Source: an uncultured Collinsella sp.
Lineage (GTDB): Bacteria; Actinomycetota; Coriobacteriia; Coriobacteriales; Coriobacteriaceae
Direction of reading: 5' to 3'
DNA: 54,193 nt
NCBI GenBank assembly: GCA_905213265.1
Contig: CAJMHR010000010.1
Location: 1 to 54,193, forward strand
Shown: piece after piece, positions 24,167 through 32,987 of the stretch
Layout of the letters: every line of letters starts with the position of its first letter
Position numbering within the stretch: the first letter of the stretch is position 1
The notes under the pieces: model-generated
The model's input: only the letters and a program-made list of their open reading frames with translations
The model's database searches: none
Told to the model about the DNA's origin: nothing
Translations under genes and position numbers: made by a program

Positions 24167-24586
24167 ATGAGCAAGATCGCCGTCGTCTACTGGAGCGGTA
24201 CAGGCAACACCGAGGCCATGGCAAACTTCGTTGCCGAGGGTGCAACCGGTGCCGGCGCCGAGGCAGAGGTCATCTCCTGCGCCGACTTCTCCGCAGACAA
24301 GGCCGCCGGCTATGACGCCATTGCCTTCGGCTGCCCCGCCATGGGTTCCGAGGAGCTTGAGTATGACGAGTTCCAGCCTATGTGGGACGAGGTCAAGGAG
24401 ACCCTCGGCGACAAGAAGGTCGTCCTCTTTGGCTCTTATTCGTGGGCCGAGGGCGAGTGGATGGACAACTGGAAGGCCGATGCCGACGAGGCGGGCGTCA
24501 ACGTCGTAGACTCCACCATCTGCTACGACGCGCCTGACGATGAGGGCGAGACCGCTTGCAAGGCCCTCGGAGCCGAGCTCGCGTAA
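24167..24586 (+). CDS. Short-chain flavodoxin
   Basis: This 139-aa protein has the FMN phosphate loop WSGTGNTEAM at residues 9-18 and a further loop near AFGCPAMGSEEL, with YSWAEGEWMD as the second flavin contact. Length and the EWM motif match short-chain flavodoxins of anaerobes. It carries one or two electrons between reductases and iron-sulfur enzymes, replacing ferredoxin. AAAGGAA lies upstream of the ATG. It follows DUF3793 and ends at a strong bidirectional terminator. Confidence 0.9.
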   Translation: MSKIAVVYWSGTGNTEAMANFVAEGATGAGAEAEVISCADFSADKAAGYDAIAFGCPAMGSEELEYDEFQPMWDEVKETLGDKKVVLFGSYSWAEGEWMDNWKADADEAGVNVVDSTICYDAPDDEGETACKALGAELA

Positions 24587-24638
24587 CGAACCCAGGGCCT
24601 CCAAAAGAGCCTGCATCGAAGCGCATCCCCATCCCTAC

Positions 24639-24680
24639 AAAAGAGCGGGGGCTGGATTCAAGTCCAGCCCCCGCTCTTTT
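24639..24680. terminator. Bidirectional terminator between flavodoxin and the ABC transporter
   Basis: A perfect 18-bp stem with a 6-base loop is flanked by AAAA and TTTT, so it works on both strands for the convergent flavodoxin and ABC genes. Confidence 0.92.
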
Positions 24681-24703
24681 ATAACGGCAGTTACATCAAC
24701 CGG

Positions 24704-25456
24704 CTACGAGATATTGCCCAAGAACGCCTTGGTGCGCTCGCTCTTGGGGTGGTCAAAGACCTCGCTCGGCGTACCCTCTTCCACAATGACGCCGCCGTCC
24801 ATAAAGACGACGCGGTCGGCGACGTCGCGGGCAAAGCCCATCTCGTGCGTCACGACGATCATGGTCATGCCATCGCGTGCCAGGTCGCGCATGACACCCA
24901 GAACGTCGCGGACAAGCTCGGGGTCAAGCGCCGACGTGGCCTCGTCAAAGAGCATCACGTGTGGATTCATCGACAGGGCGCGGGCGATGGCAACGCGCTG
25001 CTGCTGGCCGCCCGAGAGCTGGCTCGGCATAAAGTCGATACGCTCGGCAAGACCGACCTTGGTGAGTTCCTCGACGGCAATCTTCTCGGCCTCTTCCTTG
25101 CTGCGCTTGAGCACCTTCTGCTGCGCGAGCATGACGTTCTTTTTGACTGAGAGGTGCGGGAACAAATTGAACTGCTGGAACACCATGCCCAGATGCGTGC
25201 GCACCTTGTTAAGGTCGACGCCCTTGGCGCACACGTCCACACCCTCAACGACAATCGAGCCACTCGTGGGATGCTCCAGACGGTTGATGCAGCGAAGCAT
25301 CGTCGACTTACCCGAGCCCGAAGGACCCAGGACTACGACGACCTCGCCCTTGTGCACATCCAGATCGATATCGCGCAGGACCACGTTGTCGCCAAAGGCC
25401 TTCTGGAGGTTCTTGATGCTGACGACGACCTCGTTCGAGTTATTGGTTTCGCTCAT
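24704..25456 (-). CDS. Polar amino acid ABC transporter ATP-binding protein (GlnQ-type)
   Basis: This 250-aa ATPase has Walker A GPSGSGKS at residues 44-51, a Q-loop in MVFQQFNLFPH, signature LSGGQQQRVAIARAL, Walker B VMLFDEATSALDPE and the H-loop in VTHEMGFA. The FNLFPH motif and length are typical of GlnQ/HisP-type importers of polar amino acids. It lies 12 bases after the permease gene and is the last gene of a binding protein, permease, ATPase operon. Confidence 0.92.
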   Translation of the reverse strand: MSETNNSNEVVVSIKNLQKAFGDNVVLRDIDLDVHKGEVVVVLGPSGSGKSTMLRCINRLEHPTSGSIVVEGVDVCAKGVDLNKVRTHLGMVFQQFNLFPHLSVKKNVMLAQQKVLKRSKEEAEKIAVEELTKVGLAERIDFMPSQLSGGQQQRVAIARALSMNPHVMLFDEATSALDPELVRDVLGVMRDLARDGMTMIVVTHEMGFARDVADRVVFMDGGVIVEEGTPSEVFDHPKSERTKAFLGNIS

Positions 25457-25468
25457 GATAGGACCTCC

Positions 25469-26830
25469 TTACAGACCGGCGATATGATCGGCGGGCGTCG
25501 CGACAACCTGTCCGGCGCTCTTGGTGGGACGCTTCTTTTTGGTTTCGGCCGTCCCCAGAAGTCTCGCCTCAAGACCGCTCACCAAGCGCGCAAGCGGCAG
25601 GGTAATGACCAGATAGAACAGAGCGGCAACCACATACGGCGTGATGGAGCCCGTCGTGGCCACGATGGTGCGGGCGTTCATGACGATCTCAACGACACCC
25701 ACGGCGGCAAGCAGCGACGTGTCCTTGTAGAGCAAGATAAACTCGCTGGTCAGCGTAGGCAGGACATTGCGGAACGTCTGCGGAATCATGACATAGAGCA
25801 GCGTCTGGAAGGCATTCATGCCCAGCGAGCGAGCAGCCTCGTTTTGGCCCTTGGGGATCGACTGAATACCGGCACGGAAGATCTCGCACAAGTACGCAGA
25901 CGAGTTCATGGCCATGACGATAACACCCAGCACATAGTCGTCCACTTTGACACCGGCCAGCGGCAGACCGAAAAACGCGATATAGATCTGCAGGAACGCC
26001 GGCGTACCGCGAATGATATTCACATAGATGCCGGCAAGACAGCGCAGGATGCGCGACTTAGAGATGCGCATGAGCGACAGGGCAAAACCGAAGGGAATTG
26101 CCAGCGGAAACGCCACAAGCACGATCGAGAGCGACATAAGGAAGCCCTTGAAGACGATCGGCAGGCTCTGGACCAAAATGACCGGGTTCAGGAACAGGCG
26201 CAGGAACATATTGGAGTTCCACGCCTCGACCCACGGCTGCTCTTTAAGGTCAGCCAGGAAGTTATCGAAGGCCGTCACGCCCTTGATCTCCACCGACGGA
26301 ATCTTGGAGATCTTCTTGGTCGACCCGTCGGCGAGCGTATAGGTGCCGCTAAAGGCCTCATCGCCGCCCTCGACGGGGAAGGTCACGCCGTAAACCTCGA
26401 CACGGAAAAAGCCGCCGGCAGGCGCCGTCTCGCCAAAGTCAATCTTGAGCGTCTGGCCGTCAGCCTTGCACGTGGGCTTCATGGGCGTACGATCCATGAG
26501 GTCCTCGCCCGAGAGCATCGTCAATCGCGTGTCATCGGTACCAAACGTCGTGCCGTCGACAAACGTCAAGGAAAGACCGCTCAGCTCCTCGTCGGCATCG
26601 GCCTGAACTTCCCAGGTAATGCGCGTCTCGGTGCCGCCGACCACATCGCTGCCCGAACCGGTGTTGGGTCGGGCGGTAATCTTTGCGGTCTCAAGCGCCT
26701 GAGCGGTCGTGGGCGCATATGCTCCCGCGCACACCAGCGCGAGCGCCACGGCCATGACGCAGGCTAGCTTTTGGAGCAAGGCGGACAGTGGAAAACGCTG
26801 CTCCGCGGCCCCTTTGTTCAGTCGAGACAA
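25469..26830 (-). CDS. Amino acid ABC permease fused to an N-terminal exported domain
   Basis: This 453-aa protein combines a signal-peptide-like start (cleavage likely after TAQA near residue 45), an extracytoplasmic beta-rich domain of about 175 residues, and a GlnP/HisM-type permease (about residues 226-430). The permease ends with the coupling-helix region around EAARSLGMNAFQTL. I chose a TTG start at 26830 with AGGAG five bases upstream, because the longer frame begins within the terminator of the previous gene. The exported domain is not a recognisable periplasmic-binding protein; the solute receptor is encoded separately just upstream. It might be an adhesion or ligand-gating module. 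Confidence 0.78.
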   Translation of the reverse strand: MSRLNKGAAEQRFPLSALLQKLACVMAVALALVCAGAYAPTTAQALETAKITARPNTGSGSDVVGGTETRITWEVQADADEELSGLSLTFVDGTTFGTDDTRLTMLSGEDLMDRTPMKPTCKADGQTLKIDFGETAPAGGFFRVEVYGVTFPVEGGDEAFSGTYTLADGSTKKISKIPSVEIKGVTAFDNFLADLKEQPWVEAWNSNMFLRLFLNPVILVQSLPIVFKGFLMSLSIVLVAFPLAIPFGFALSLMRISKSRILRCLAGIYVNIIRGTPAFLQIYIAFFGLPLAGVKVDDYVLGVIVMAMNSSAYLCEIFRAGIQSIPKGQNEAARSLGMNAFQTLLYVMIPQTFRNVLPTLTSEFILLYKDTSLLAAVGVVEIVMNARTIVATTGSITPYVVAALFYLVITLPLARLVSGLEARLLGTAETKKKRPTKSAGQVVATPADHIAGL

Positions 26831-26894
26831 GGTGGCTCCTATCGTAGAAGTTGCCGGCAAAACGAGACGGAAACGCTCTCCGTCAAGAGAAGCG

Positions 26895-26928
26895 CAAAGG
26901 CCCTCTCCGCAAAACGGAAAGGGCCCGC
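26895..26928 (-). terminator. Hairpin between the binding-protein and permease genes
   Basis: On the minus strand GGCCCTTTCCG pairs with CGGAGAGGGCC around TTTTG and is followed by TTTGCG. It probably lets the binding protein be made in excess over the permease and ATPase. Confidence 0.7.
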
Positions 26929-26947
26929 GCGCAATCAAGTAGTTATT

Positions 26948-27808
26948 TTACTTGATATTGTACTTAGCCATGAGGGCGTCGACGGTACCGTCGTCGGTCA
27001 GGTCCTTGATGGCCTGGTTGATGTCGTCCTTGAGCTTGGTGTTGCCCTGGTTGATGGCGATGGCGTACTCCTCGCCGGTGCTGATCTGCTTGATGGTCTG
27101 GCAGGTGTTGAACTGCTCGGCGGTCAGCTGGCTGGCAACGGAGCGGTTGGTGACTACGGCGTCGCCCTTATCGGACTGCAGGGCGCTGAAGCACTCGGTG
27201 GCGTCCTTGTAGGGGACGATCTTGGCCTTGGGGAAGTTCTCCTGGGCAAAAGCCTCGGCGGTTGAGCCAGACTGGACGATGATGGTTGCGTCGGCGTTGT
27301 TGAGCTTCTCGCTGTAGTTATCGGCCGTGATGTCGGTGTTATCGACCTTGGTCACGATAGCCTGATCGTCCATGTAGTAGGAATCAGAGAAAGTGACTTC
27401 CTTCTCACGCTCGGGCGTGTCGGTGATAGCCGCGATGGCGACGTCATACTTGGCGCCCGAAGCGACGCCCGGAACCAGCGTGTCGAAGTCGTTGTTGACG
27501 TACTCGACATCCAGACCCAGCTTGTCACCGATAGCCTTGATGAGCTCAAGGTCAAAGCCCTGGTAGTCGCCGTTGTCATCCTTATACTCAAACGGCGCGT
27601 ACTCGGCAGAGGTGCCGACGGTCAGCGTGCCGTCCTTGACGAGCGCGTACTCCTTGGAGCCGTCGACCTTCTCGACCTTAGCGTCGTCAGAGCTGCTGGA
27701 ACCGGCATCAGAACCAGAGGTGGCGTTGGACGAACCGCAGCCCGTCAGAGCAAGGGCGAGCGCCATAGCACCCGTGGCGGCAAATGCGCCAAGCTTCTTC
27801 AGCTTCAT
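26948..27808 (-). CDS. Amino acid ABC transporter substrate-binding lipoprotein
   Basis: This 286-aa lipoprotein has a lipobox LTGC ending at C24, a Ser-rich linker, then a type II periplasmic-binding fold. GTSAEYAPFEY and IAAITDTPEREKEVTFSDSY are typical of GlnH/HisJ-type receptors for polar amino acids. The start at 27808 has GGAAGGAG upstream. It is the first gene of the operon and is followed by a hairpin, as in many such systems where the receptor is over-produced. The specific amino acid is not predictable. Confidence 0.92.
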   Translation of the reverse strand: MKLKKLGAFAATGAMALALALTGCGSSNATSGSDAGSSSSDDAKVEKVDGSKEYALVKDGTLTVGTSAEYAPFEYKDDNGDYQGFDLELIKAIGDKLGLDVEYVNNDFDTLVPGVASGAKYDVAIAAITDTPEREKEVTFSDSYYMDDQAIVTKVDNTDITADNYSEKLNNADATIIVQSGSTAEAFAQENFPKAKIVPYKDATECFSALQSDKGDAVVTNRSVASQLTAEQFNTCQTIKQISTGEEYAIAINQGNTKLKDDINQAIKDLTDDGTVDALMAKYNIK

Positions 27809-27955
27809 AATCAGTCTCCTTCCGGTGACCTCGTTTGATTCAGAGGTCTGCAAAAACTGTTGGCTATTATGCACCCGGAATTACGAATCTGCAATGAGAA
27901 AACTGATTGAAACAAACCCATAACGTGAATGGAATACTCTACTTTGTGACAGTCA

Positions 27956-28822
27956 TTACTGCTGCAATGATCTTAATAGTCTAATTTCAGCTGCATAACC
28001 TGCAAGTTCGTTCGGAGTCTCCAAAATAAACGGCAGCGAACGCAAGTGGCCATTCGATACAATATTCTGCATAACCTGCATACCGCCACCAAATTCCTCG
28101 CTGCCAAGGTATCCCTTGCCGATGCACTCGTGACGATCTTTATGGGCGCCACAAGGGTTCTTCGAATCGTTGATGTGTACGGCGTGCAAGCGATCGATAC
28201 CCACCACGCGGTCGAACTCGTCGAGTACGCCGTCCAGATCATGGATGATGTCGTAGCCGGCATCGCTCACATGGCAGGTGTCCAAACAAACGCCCAGCTT
28301 ATCGGACAGCTCTGGGCGCTTGGCGGCAACGCCCTCGATAATGCACGCCAGTTCTTCAAAGCTACGGCCCACCTCGGTGCCCTTTCCTGCCATGGTCTCG
28401 AGTAATACCGTCGTCTGCTGCCCCTCAAACATCACCTGGCACAGCGTGTCGACAATCATCTGAATGCCGACGTCGGAGCCCTGTCCCACATGCGCACCGG
28501 GATGGAAGTTGTAGTAGTTGCCGGGCAGTGTTTCCAGACGCTGCAAGTCCTCGGCCATTGCCTCCAAGGCAAACTCGCGCGCCCGTTCTTTGGCAGAACA
28601 GGGGTTGTAGGTATACGGGGCATGCGCCACCAGCGGTCCAAAGTCGTTTTGTGCCATAAGCTCGCGCAGAGCCGCCACGTCATCCATGTCAAGGTCTTTT
28701 GCCTTGCCACCGCGCGGGTTGCGCGTAAAAAATGCAAAGGTATTGGCGCCAATGGACAACGCCGTCTCCCCCATTGCCCGATAGCCCTTCGTCGTCGAAA
28801 GATGACACCCGATCGTCAGCAT
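27956..28822 (-). CDS. nfo: Endonuclease IV (AP endonuclease)
   Basis: This 288-aa TIM-barrel protein starts GCHLSTTKGY and has the Nfo metal-ligand series: H in AHAPYTYN, H in YNFHPGAHVG, E in LLETMAGKG, D/H in CLDTCHVSDAGYD, H in AVHINDSK, D/H in KDRHECIGKG and E in LETPNEL. It nicks DNA 5' to abasic sites in base-excision repair. The start at 28822 has GGGGGAG upstream; the longer frame runs into a repeat element. It is not obviously linked to neighbours. Confidence 0.93.
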   Translation of the reverse strand: MLTIGCHLSTTKGYRAMGETALSIGANTFAFFTRNPRGGKAKDLDMDDVAALRELMAQNDFGPLVAHAPYTYNPCSAKERAREFALEAMAEDLQRLETLPGNYYNFHPGAHVGQGSDVGIQMIVDTLCQVMFEGQQTTVLLETMAGKGTEVGRSFEELACIIEGVAAKRPELSDKLGVCLDTCHVSDAGYDIIHDLDGVLDEFDRVVGIDRLHAVHINDSKNPCGAHKDRHECIGKGYLGSEEFGGGMQVMQNIVSNGHLRSLPFILETPNELAGYAAEIRLLRSLQQ

Positions 28823-28840
28823 CTCCAACTCCCCCTCATC

Positions 28841-28915
28841 AGTTGCGGTGAAATACGGTCTATTGGTGCCATATTTTGGCGCAAACAGACCGTATTCCAC
28901 CGCAAGTTATAAAAG
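28841..28915. repeat. Palindromic repeat, copy 1
   Basis: A left arm beginning AGTTGCGGTGAAATACGG pairs with a right arm ending in CCGCAAGTT over about 21 bases, with a loop of about 30 bases. The same arms and the trailing TTATAAAAG occur in a second copy at 30008-30081. Confidence 0.75.
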
Positions 28916-28974
28916 AGGCATCAGGGGAAAAGGCCTCCAAGGCATTCCAGGCGTTGGCGCCATGCCCCCACGCC

Positions 28975-29994
28975 CTAAAGTTCCAAGCGAATCGCATCGA
29001 TGATGTGCGCACAGCGCTGTGTGGCGGCTAGGGACATGATGGGGCTTTCGAGTTTCCCCGCCTGAATGAGCCGCGCCGCATGCGACACCTCACCGTAAAA
29101 ATCATCGACCTCAAATGGTGCATCGATTTCGAGTGCTCGACCGTCGGAGTACTTCACATGGGCGAGCTCGGGGCGATGAAGACGCTCGATTTCCAACGAG
29201 CCCCGCTCACAGGCAATCGTTAAGCGGCTTTCATATGCTGCTTTGCCGTCGCACACCATATGAATGGGTATACCGCCGACGCTCATATGGATCTCGTCGG
29301 CCCAATCGACACGGCCGCCTGATACGTCACGCCAGCGAACTTCACGGGACGAAACCTCGCACGCGCCCGCGAGCAAATCCTCAAACCAACCGACCGCATA
29401 ACAGCCCATGTCATATAGACAGCCGCCCTGCAGCGGATCAAGCAGATAGCCCGAAGGAGACTCGCCGTAATCGAGCTTTTGCACGCTTTCAATCGAGACG
29501 ATACGGCCAAGCTCACCCGACGCAAGCAAGTCTTTCACGCGAGTGCGCATCGGGCAAAACCGATTCTTCATCGCCTCCATAAACAGCACGCCGCGCTCGC
29601 GAGAGGTGGAGGCAATCGAGAGAGCCTCTTCCTCACTCAAAACGGCCGGCTTTTCGCACAGCACGGCCTTTCCGGCGCACAGCGCGCGACAGGCCCAACG
29701 CGTATGCATGCCATGCGGAAGAGCCAAGTAAATTGCGTCGACATCGGGGTCGGCAATCAGCGCGTCATAAGCCGCATCGCCGTTATCGTCGACCGAGGCA
29801 TGGCCATGCGCAGCATCAATCGAAAACGCTCGGCAAAATTCCTCGACATGTGCAGGAGTGCGGCCGGCCGCAGCCACCAGCCGTGCCCCGTCGACCTTCT
29901 TGAGCGACGATGCAAATCGATGAGAAATGTGCCCAGCGCCCAAAATGCCCCAACGAACCTCACGCGAATCATCCCATGAATCCCGATGGCCCAC
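28975..29994 (-). CDS. Gfo/Idh/MocA-family oxidoreductase
   Basis: This 339-aa protein has an N-terminal NAD(P)-binding Rossmann fold (WGILGAGHISHRF at residues 15-27) and the motif CEKPAVLS, whose lysine is catalytic in the family. The C-terminal GFO/IDH beta-sheet domain follows. Members oxidise sugars, inositols or dihydrodiols. The start is GTG at 29994 with GGGGG five bases upstream. It stands between two copies of a palindromic repeat, so it is probably a single-gene unit. The substrate is unknown. Confidence 0.85.
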   Translation of the reverse strand: MGHRDSWDDSREVRWGILGAGHISHRFASSLKKVDGARLVAAAGRTPAHVEEFCRAFSIDAAHGHASVDDNGDAAYDALIADPDVDAIYLALPHGMHTRWACRALCAGKAVLCEKPAVLSEEEALSIASTSRERGVLFMEAMKNRFCPMRTRVKDLLASGELGRIVSIESVQKLDYGESPSGYLLDPLQGGCLYDMGCYAVGWFEDLLAGACEVSSREVRWRDVSGGRVDWADEIHMSVGGIPIHMVCDGKAAYESRLTIACERGSLEIERLHRPELAHVKYSDGRALEIDAPFEVDDFYGEVSHAARLIQAGKLESPIMSLAATQRCAHIIDAIRLEL

Positions 29995-30007
29995 GACAGC
30001 CCCCTTC

Positions 30008-30081
30008 AGTTGCGGTGGAATAGTCCCTGTTTAAGCCCTATTCTGCCGCAAGCAGGAACTATTCCAGCGCAAGTTATAAAA
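30008..30081. repeat. Palindromic repeat, copy 2
   Basis: Arms at 30008-30029 and 30053-30075 pair at nearly every position and share the AGTTGCGGTGGAATA and GCGCAAGTTATAAAAG ends with copy 1, while the loop and inner stem differ. Confidence 0.75.
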
Positions 30082-30084
30082 GGG

Positions 30085-31275
30085 TCACGAGGAGCGCGTT
30101 TTGCCGAAGGCCTTAAGCACTGCCGTCACGGGGCCAGGCTGGAAACGTCGGCGCACGTCATCGAGACGCTCGGGGATATCGATATGCTGTGGGCAGTGGC
30201 GCGCGCATTTGCCGCACTTGACGCAATTGCTCACCAGCTTGGCCTCGCTTGTGCGCACCGCGCTCGCCGTAAAGTACTGCGATAGACCCGTAAACCAGCT
30301 GTGCGCATAGCTTGCGTTGTAGGCGGCAAAACATCCAGGGATATTGATGCCTTTAGGGCACGGCATGCAATAGCCGCATCCCGTGCAGGGCACGCGATTC
30401 GATTTTTCAAACTCATCCAGCACGTGCGCGATCGTGTCGAGCTGGTTGGCAGTCATCGAATCCGGCAGGGCCCGATCGGCCAACACCGCGTTCTCATCCA
30501 CCTGCGCGATATCGGTCATACCCGAAAGCAGCATCGTCACCTGAGGATGATTCCAGACCCACGAAAGACCCCAGGCGGCAGGAGTGCGCAAATGCGGGTC
30601 ACGGGCACTATCGAGCACAGCGCGGGCCCGTGGCGGCAGCTTGCCCGCTAAACGCCCGCCCAGCAGTGGCTCCATCACAAACACCGCGAGGCCTCGCTCG
30701 GCGGCGGCCATGAGCCCCGCTGTTCCCGCCTGATATCGCTCTCCAGCGTAATTGTACTGGATCTGGCAAAAGTCCCACTCATATGCATCGAGCATCGTCA
30801 GGAAATCCGCCGCGCTGCCGTGGTACGAAAAACCAATCTGGCGAATGCGCCCCGCCGCCTTTTGACGCGCGATCCAGTCCTCGATGCCCAACGCCACCAC
30901 ACGTTCCCACTGGGCGGGCGAGGTAATGTTGTGCATGAGGTAATAGTCGATATGGTCGGTCCGCAGGCGGCGCAGTTGCTCGTCGAAGAACCGGTCGAAA
31001 TCCTCCGCGCATTTGCACGAAGCATGCGGCAGCTTGGTTGCGAGCAAAACCTGGTCGCGCAAGCCCAGGCGCTCAAGCGACGCACCCACACAAGCCTCGT
31101 TGCCGGGATAGAGATAGGCCGTGTCCAGGTAGTTAATCCCCTGCTCCACCGCACGGGAGATGATGGCGTCGGCAGTCTTCGCATCCGGGCGTCCCGGCGC
31201 ACCGGGAAACCTCATGCAGCCCAGCCCCAACGCCGAGATACGGTTGCCGCTTTTGGGGTCAACGCGATATTGCAC
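30085..31275 (-). CDS. Aldo-keto reductase with C-terminal ferredoxin domain
   Basis: This 396-aa protein has an aldo-keto reductase barrel (about residues 1-280) with the tetrad visible as D and Y in LDTAYLYPG, K in LATKLP and H in YYLMHN. It is fused to a region with two cluster motifs, CTGCGYCMPCPKGINIP and CVKCGKCARHCPQHIDIP. This is the common anaerobe fusion (YghZ/AKR-4Fe-4S type) in which electrons may pass from NADPH to iron-sulfur clusters. One cysteine-rich stretch, ASCKCAED in the barrel, is additional. Physiological substrate unknown. Confidence 0.88.
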   Translation of the reverse strand: MQYRVDPKSGNRISALGLGCMRFPGAPGRPDAKTADAIISRAVEQGINYLDTAYLYPGNEACVGASLERLGLRDQVLLATKLPHASCKCAEDFDRFFDEQLRRLRTDHIDYYLMHNITSPAQWERVVALGIEDWIARQKAAGRIRQIGFSYHGSAADFLTMLDAYEWDFCQIQYNYAGERYQAGTAGLMAAAERGLAVFVMEPLLGGRLAGKLPPRARAVLDSARDPHLRTPAAWGLSWVWNHPQVTMLLSGMTDIAQVDENAVLADRALPDSMTANQLDTIAHVLDEFEKSNRVPCTGCGYCMPCPKGINIPGCFAAYNASYAHSWFTGLSQYFTASAVRTSEAKLVSNCVKCGKCARHCPQHIDIPERLDDVRRRFQPGPVTAVLKAFGKTRSS

Positions 31276-31437
31276 GGCCCCTCCCCTCCCATCGAAGCCC
31301 TGACAAGGCGAAACAAACCCGTCACGTCATCGAAACACATCGGAATCGCAATTGAGAACGTATCGTAACGCAGCAGAAATCAGGCCGTCACGGCACCGCT
31401 TTAACATCAGCAAAAAGCCCGATGAAAGGAGACGAGC

Positions 31438-31632
31438 GTGACCACACGCGAGGACGCCTACCCCTACCCCGGCGAACAATACATCCTCTCGGTCGACCGC
31501 TATCAGATCGAGGTCATGGACCATCTAGACGAGCTTCCCGCCACGGGCGCCGTCATCTTCTGCACCTTCCCTAAGGTCCGTGATGGTGTCGGATACCCCG
31601 CGCGCGTTTTTGCGGTCTGCCCCGCGGCATAA
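31438..31632 (+). CDS. Small hypothetical protein
   Basis: I do not recognise this 64-aa protein. It starts at GTG with AAAGGAG six bases upstream. It has a Tyr/Pro-rich N-terminus (EDAYPYPGEQY) and two likely beta strands in the middle (AVIFCTF, ARVFAV). There is no signal or membrane segment. It lies alone between two operons and is followed by a terminator at 31711, which supports it being a real gene. Confidence 0.55.
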   Translation: MTTREDAYPYPGEQYILSVDRYQIEVMDHLDELPATGAVIFCTFPKVRDGVGYPARVFAVCPAA

Positions 31633-31710
31633 GCGCACTGCGCAATAGTTTCTTTTTCACAACAGCAGCCCCGCGCGCCCACCAAACGCCCCGACGACAT
31701 ACAATCCATC

Positions 31711-31737
31711 AGGCGCCCCATATGCGGGCGCCTTTTA
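31711..31737 (+). terminator. Terminator after the small ORF
   Basis: AGGCGCCC (31711-31718) pairs with GGGCGCCT (31726-31733) around CATATGC and is followed by TTTTAT, immediately before the ketopantoate reductase-like gene. Confidence 0.85.
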
Positions 31738-31755
31738 TATGGGGAGATGATTCAT

Positions 31756-32670
31756 ATGCAGATCAACAAGGTCGCCTTTATCGGCAAGGGCGGCGTCGGC
31801 CTGCTCTACGGCAGCATGATTGCCAAGGCCCTCGGCAACGACGCCGTCGAATACGTCATGGACGACGCTCGCTTTGAGCGCCATGCGAACGACGCGCTCA
31901 CCGTCAACGGCAAGCCCTGCGATCTCACGTCCGTCCGCGCCAGCGAGGCGACACCCGCCGATCTGGTCATCCTGACGGTCAAGACCACCGGTCTCGACCA
32001 AGCACTCAAGACTATGGAGCGTGTCGTGGGACCCAACACGCTCATCGCCTCGCTGTGCAACGGCATTACGAGCGAGCAAAAGATTGCCGAACGCTTTGGC
32101 TGGGAGCATACCGTTCTTGGTATCTGCCAGGGCATGGACGCCGTGTTCCTCAACGGCGCGCTCACCTTTACCAATGCGGGCGAAATCCGCTTTGGTGCAG
32201 CCGCCGGCACCGACCCCGCGACCGTCGCCGCTATCGACGAGCTCTATACGCGCTGCGGCATCGCCCATACCGTCGAGGACGACATCGCTCACCGCATGTG
32301 GGCCAAACTCATGCTCAACGACGGCATCAACCAGACCTGCATGGCCTACGGCGGGACCTACGGAAGCGCCACGGAGCCGGGCTCCGAGCAGCGTCGCTGC
32401 TTTGTTTCTGCCATGCGCGAAACGCTTGCGGTCGCCAACGCCGAGGGCGTTGAGCTGACCGAGGCAGACCTGACGCAAATGGTGCACCTCATCGAGGGAA
32501 TCGACCCCGCCGGTATGCCCTCGATGGCTCAAGACCGCATCGCAAGGCGCAAAACCGAGGTTGATGAGTTCGCGGGCACCATCTGCCGCCTCGCAGCCAA
32601 ACACGATATCCAGGCGCCACAGAACGAGTGGCTCTATCGGCGCATCCGCGATATCGAGAAAAGCTGGTAG
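31756..32670 (+). CDS. Ketopantoate reductase-family protein (ApbA/PanE)
   Basis: This 304-aa protein has a dinucleotide-binding start (AFIGKGGVGLLYG at residues 7-19), the LVILTVKTTG segment, CNGITSE and a C-terminal helical domain with KLMLNDGINQTC. PanE reduces 2-dehydropantoate to pantoate in pantothenate and CoA synthesis. The central catalytic Lys and Asn/Ser are present in these motifs. GGGGAG sits directly before the ATG at 31747 but 9 bases from the ATG at 31756, so I used the latter. Other pan genes are not adjacent, so a relative acting on another 2-keto acid is possible. Confidence 0.8.
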   Translation: MQINKVAFIGKGGVGLLYGSMIAKALGNDAVEYVMDDARFERHANDALTVNGKPCDLTSVRASEATPADLVILTVKTTGLDQALKTMERVVGPNTLIASLCNGITSEQKIAERFGWEHTVLGICQGMDAVFLNGALTFTNAGEIRFGAAAGTDPATVAAIDELYTRCGIAHTVEDDIAHRMWAKLMLNDGINQTCMAYGGTYGSATEPGSEQRRCFVSAMRETLAVANAEGVELTEADLTQMVHLIEGIDPAGMPSMAQDRIARRKTEVDEFAGTICRLAAKHDIQAPQNEWLYRRIRDIEKSW

Positions 32671-32707
32671 CGCCAACGCGCCGCATTCAACAGCCTTAAC
32701 AGCAAAA

Positions 32708-32739
32708 CCGCCGCAAGGGAACCTTTCCCCCTGCGGCGG
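32708..32739 (+). terminator. Terminator after the panE-like gene
   Basis: CCGCCGCAAGGG pairs with CCCCTGCGGCGG around AACCTTTC and is followed by CCTTCATCTTC. Confidence 0.75.
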
Positions 32740-32780
32740 CCTTCATCTTCGTCTATGACCGGCGGCCGATCTCACAACAG

Positions 32781-32987
32781 TTAGCGTTGCGACCCCGACA
32801 CCTCGTCCTCATCGTCGCGACAAAGGACAACACCGGCGCTTCCCAGCAGCGTGGCCGCGATCAGCGCGCCGACCACGATAGGAGCAGCCCCGCATGTCCC
32901 CTGCATGCCCGCGACGAGCGCGGCCGTGGGACCAAGGCAGCCAAGCATCAACGCGACGGCGGCAACGGCAATATCTCGAGCATTCAC
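32781..32987 (-). CDS. Small membrane protein
   Basis: This 68-aa protein has two hydrophobic segments (about residues 6-27 and 35-56) and an acidic C-terminus. GGAGGAAG is about 12 bases before the ATG. I do not recognise it. Convergent with the panE-like gene and not clearly linked to others. Confidence 0.5.
   Translation of the reverse strand: MNARDIAVAAVALMLGCLGPTAALVAGMQGTCGAAPIVVGALIAATLLGSAGVVLCRDDEDEVSGSQR

Noticed and set aside
25154..26767. A 537-codon plus-strand frame opposite the ABC permease
   Set aside because: Arg/His/Gln-rich antisense artefact; no ribosome site or family motif.
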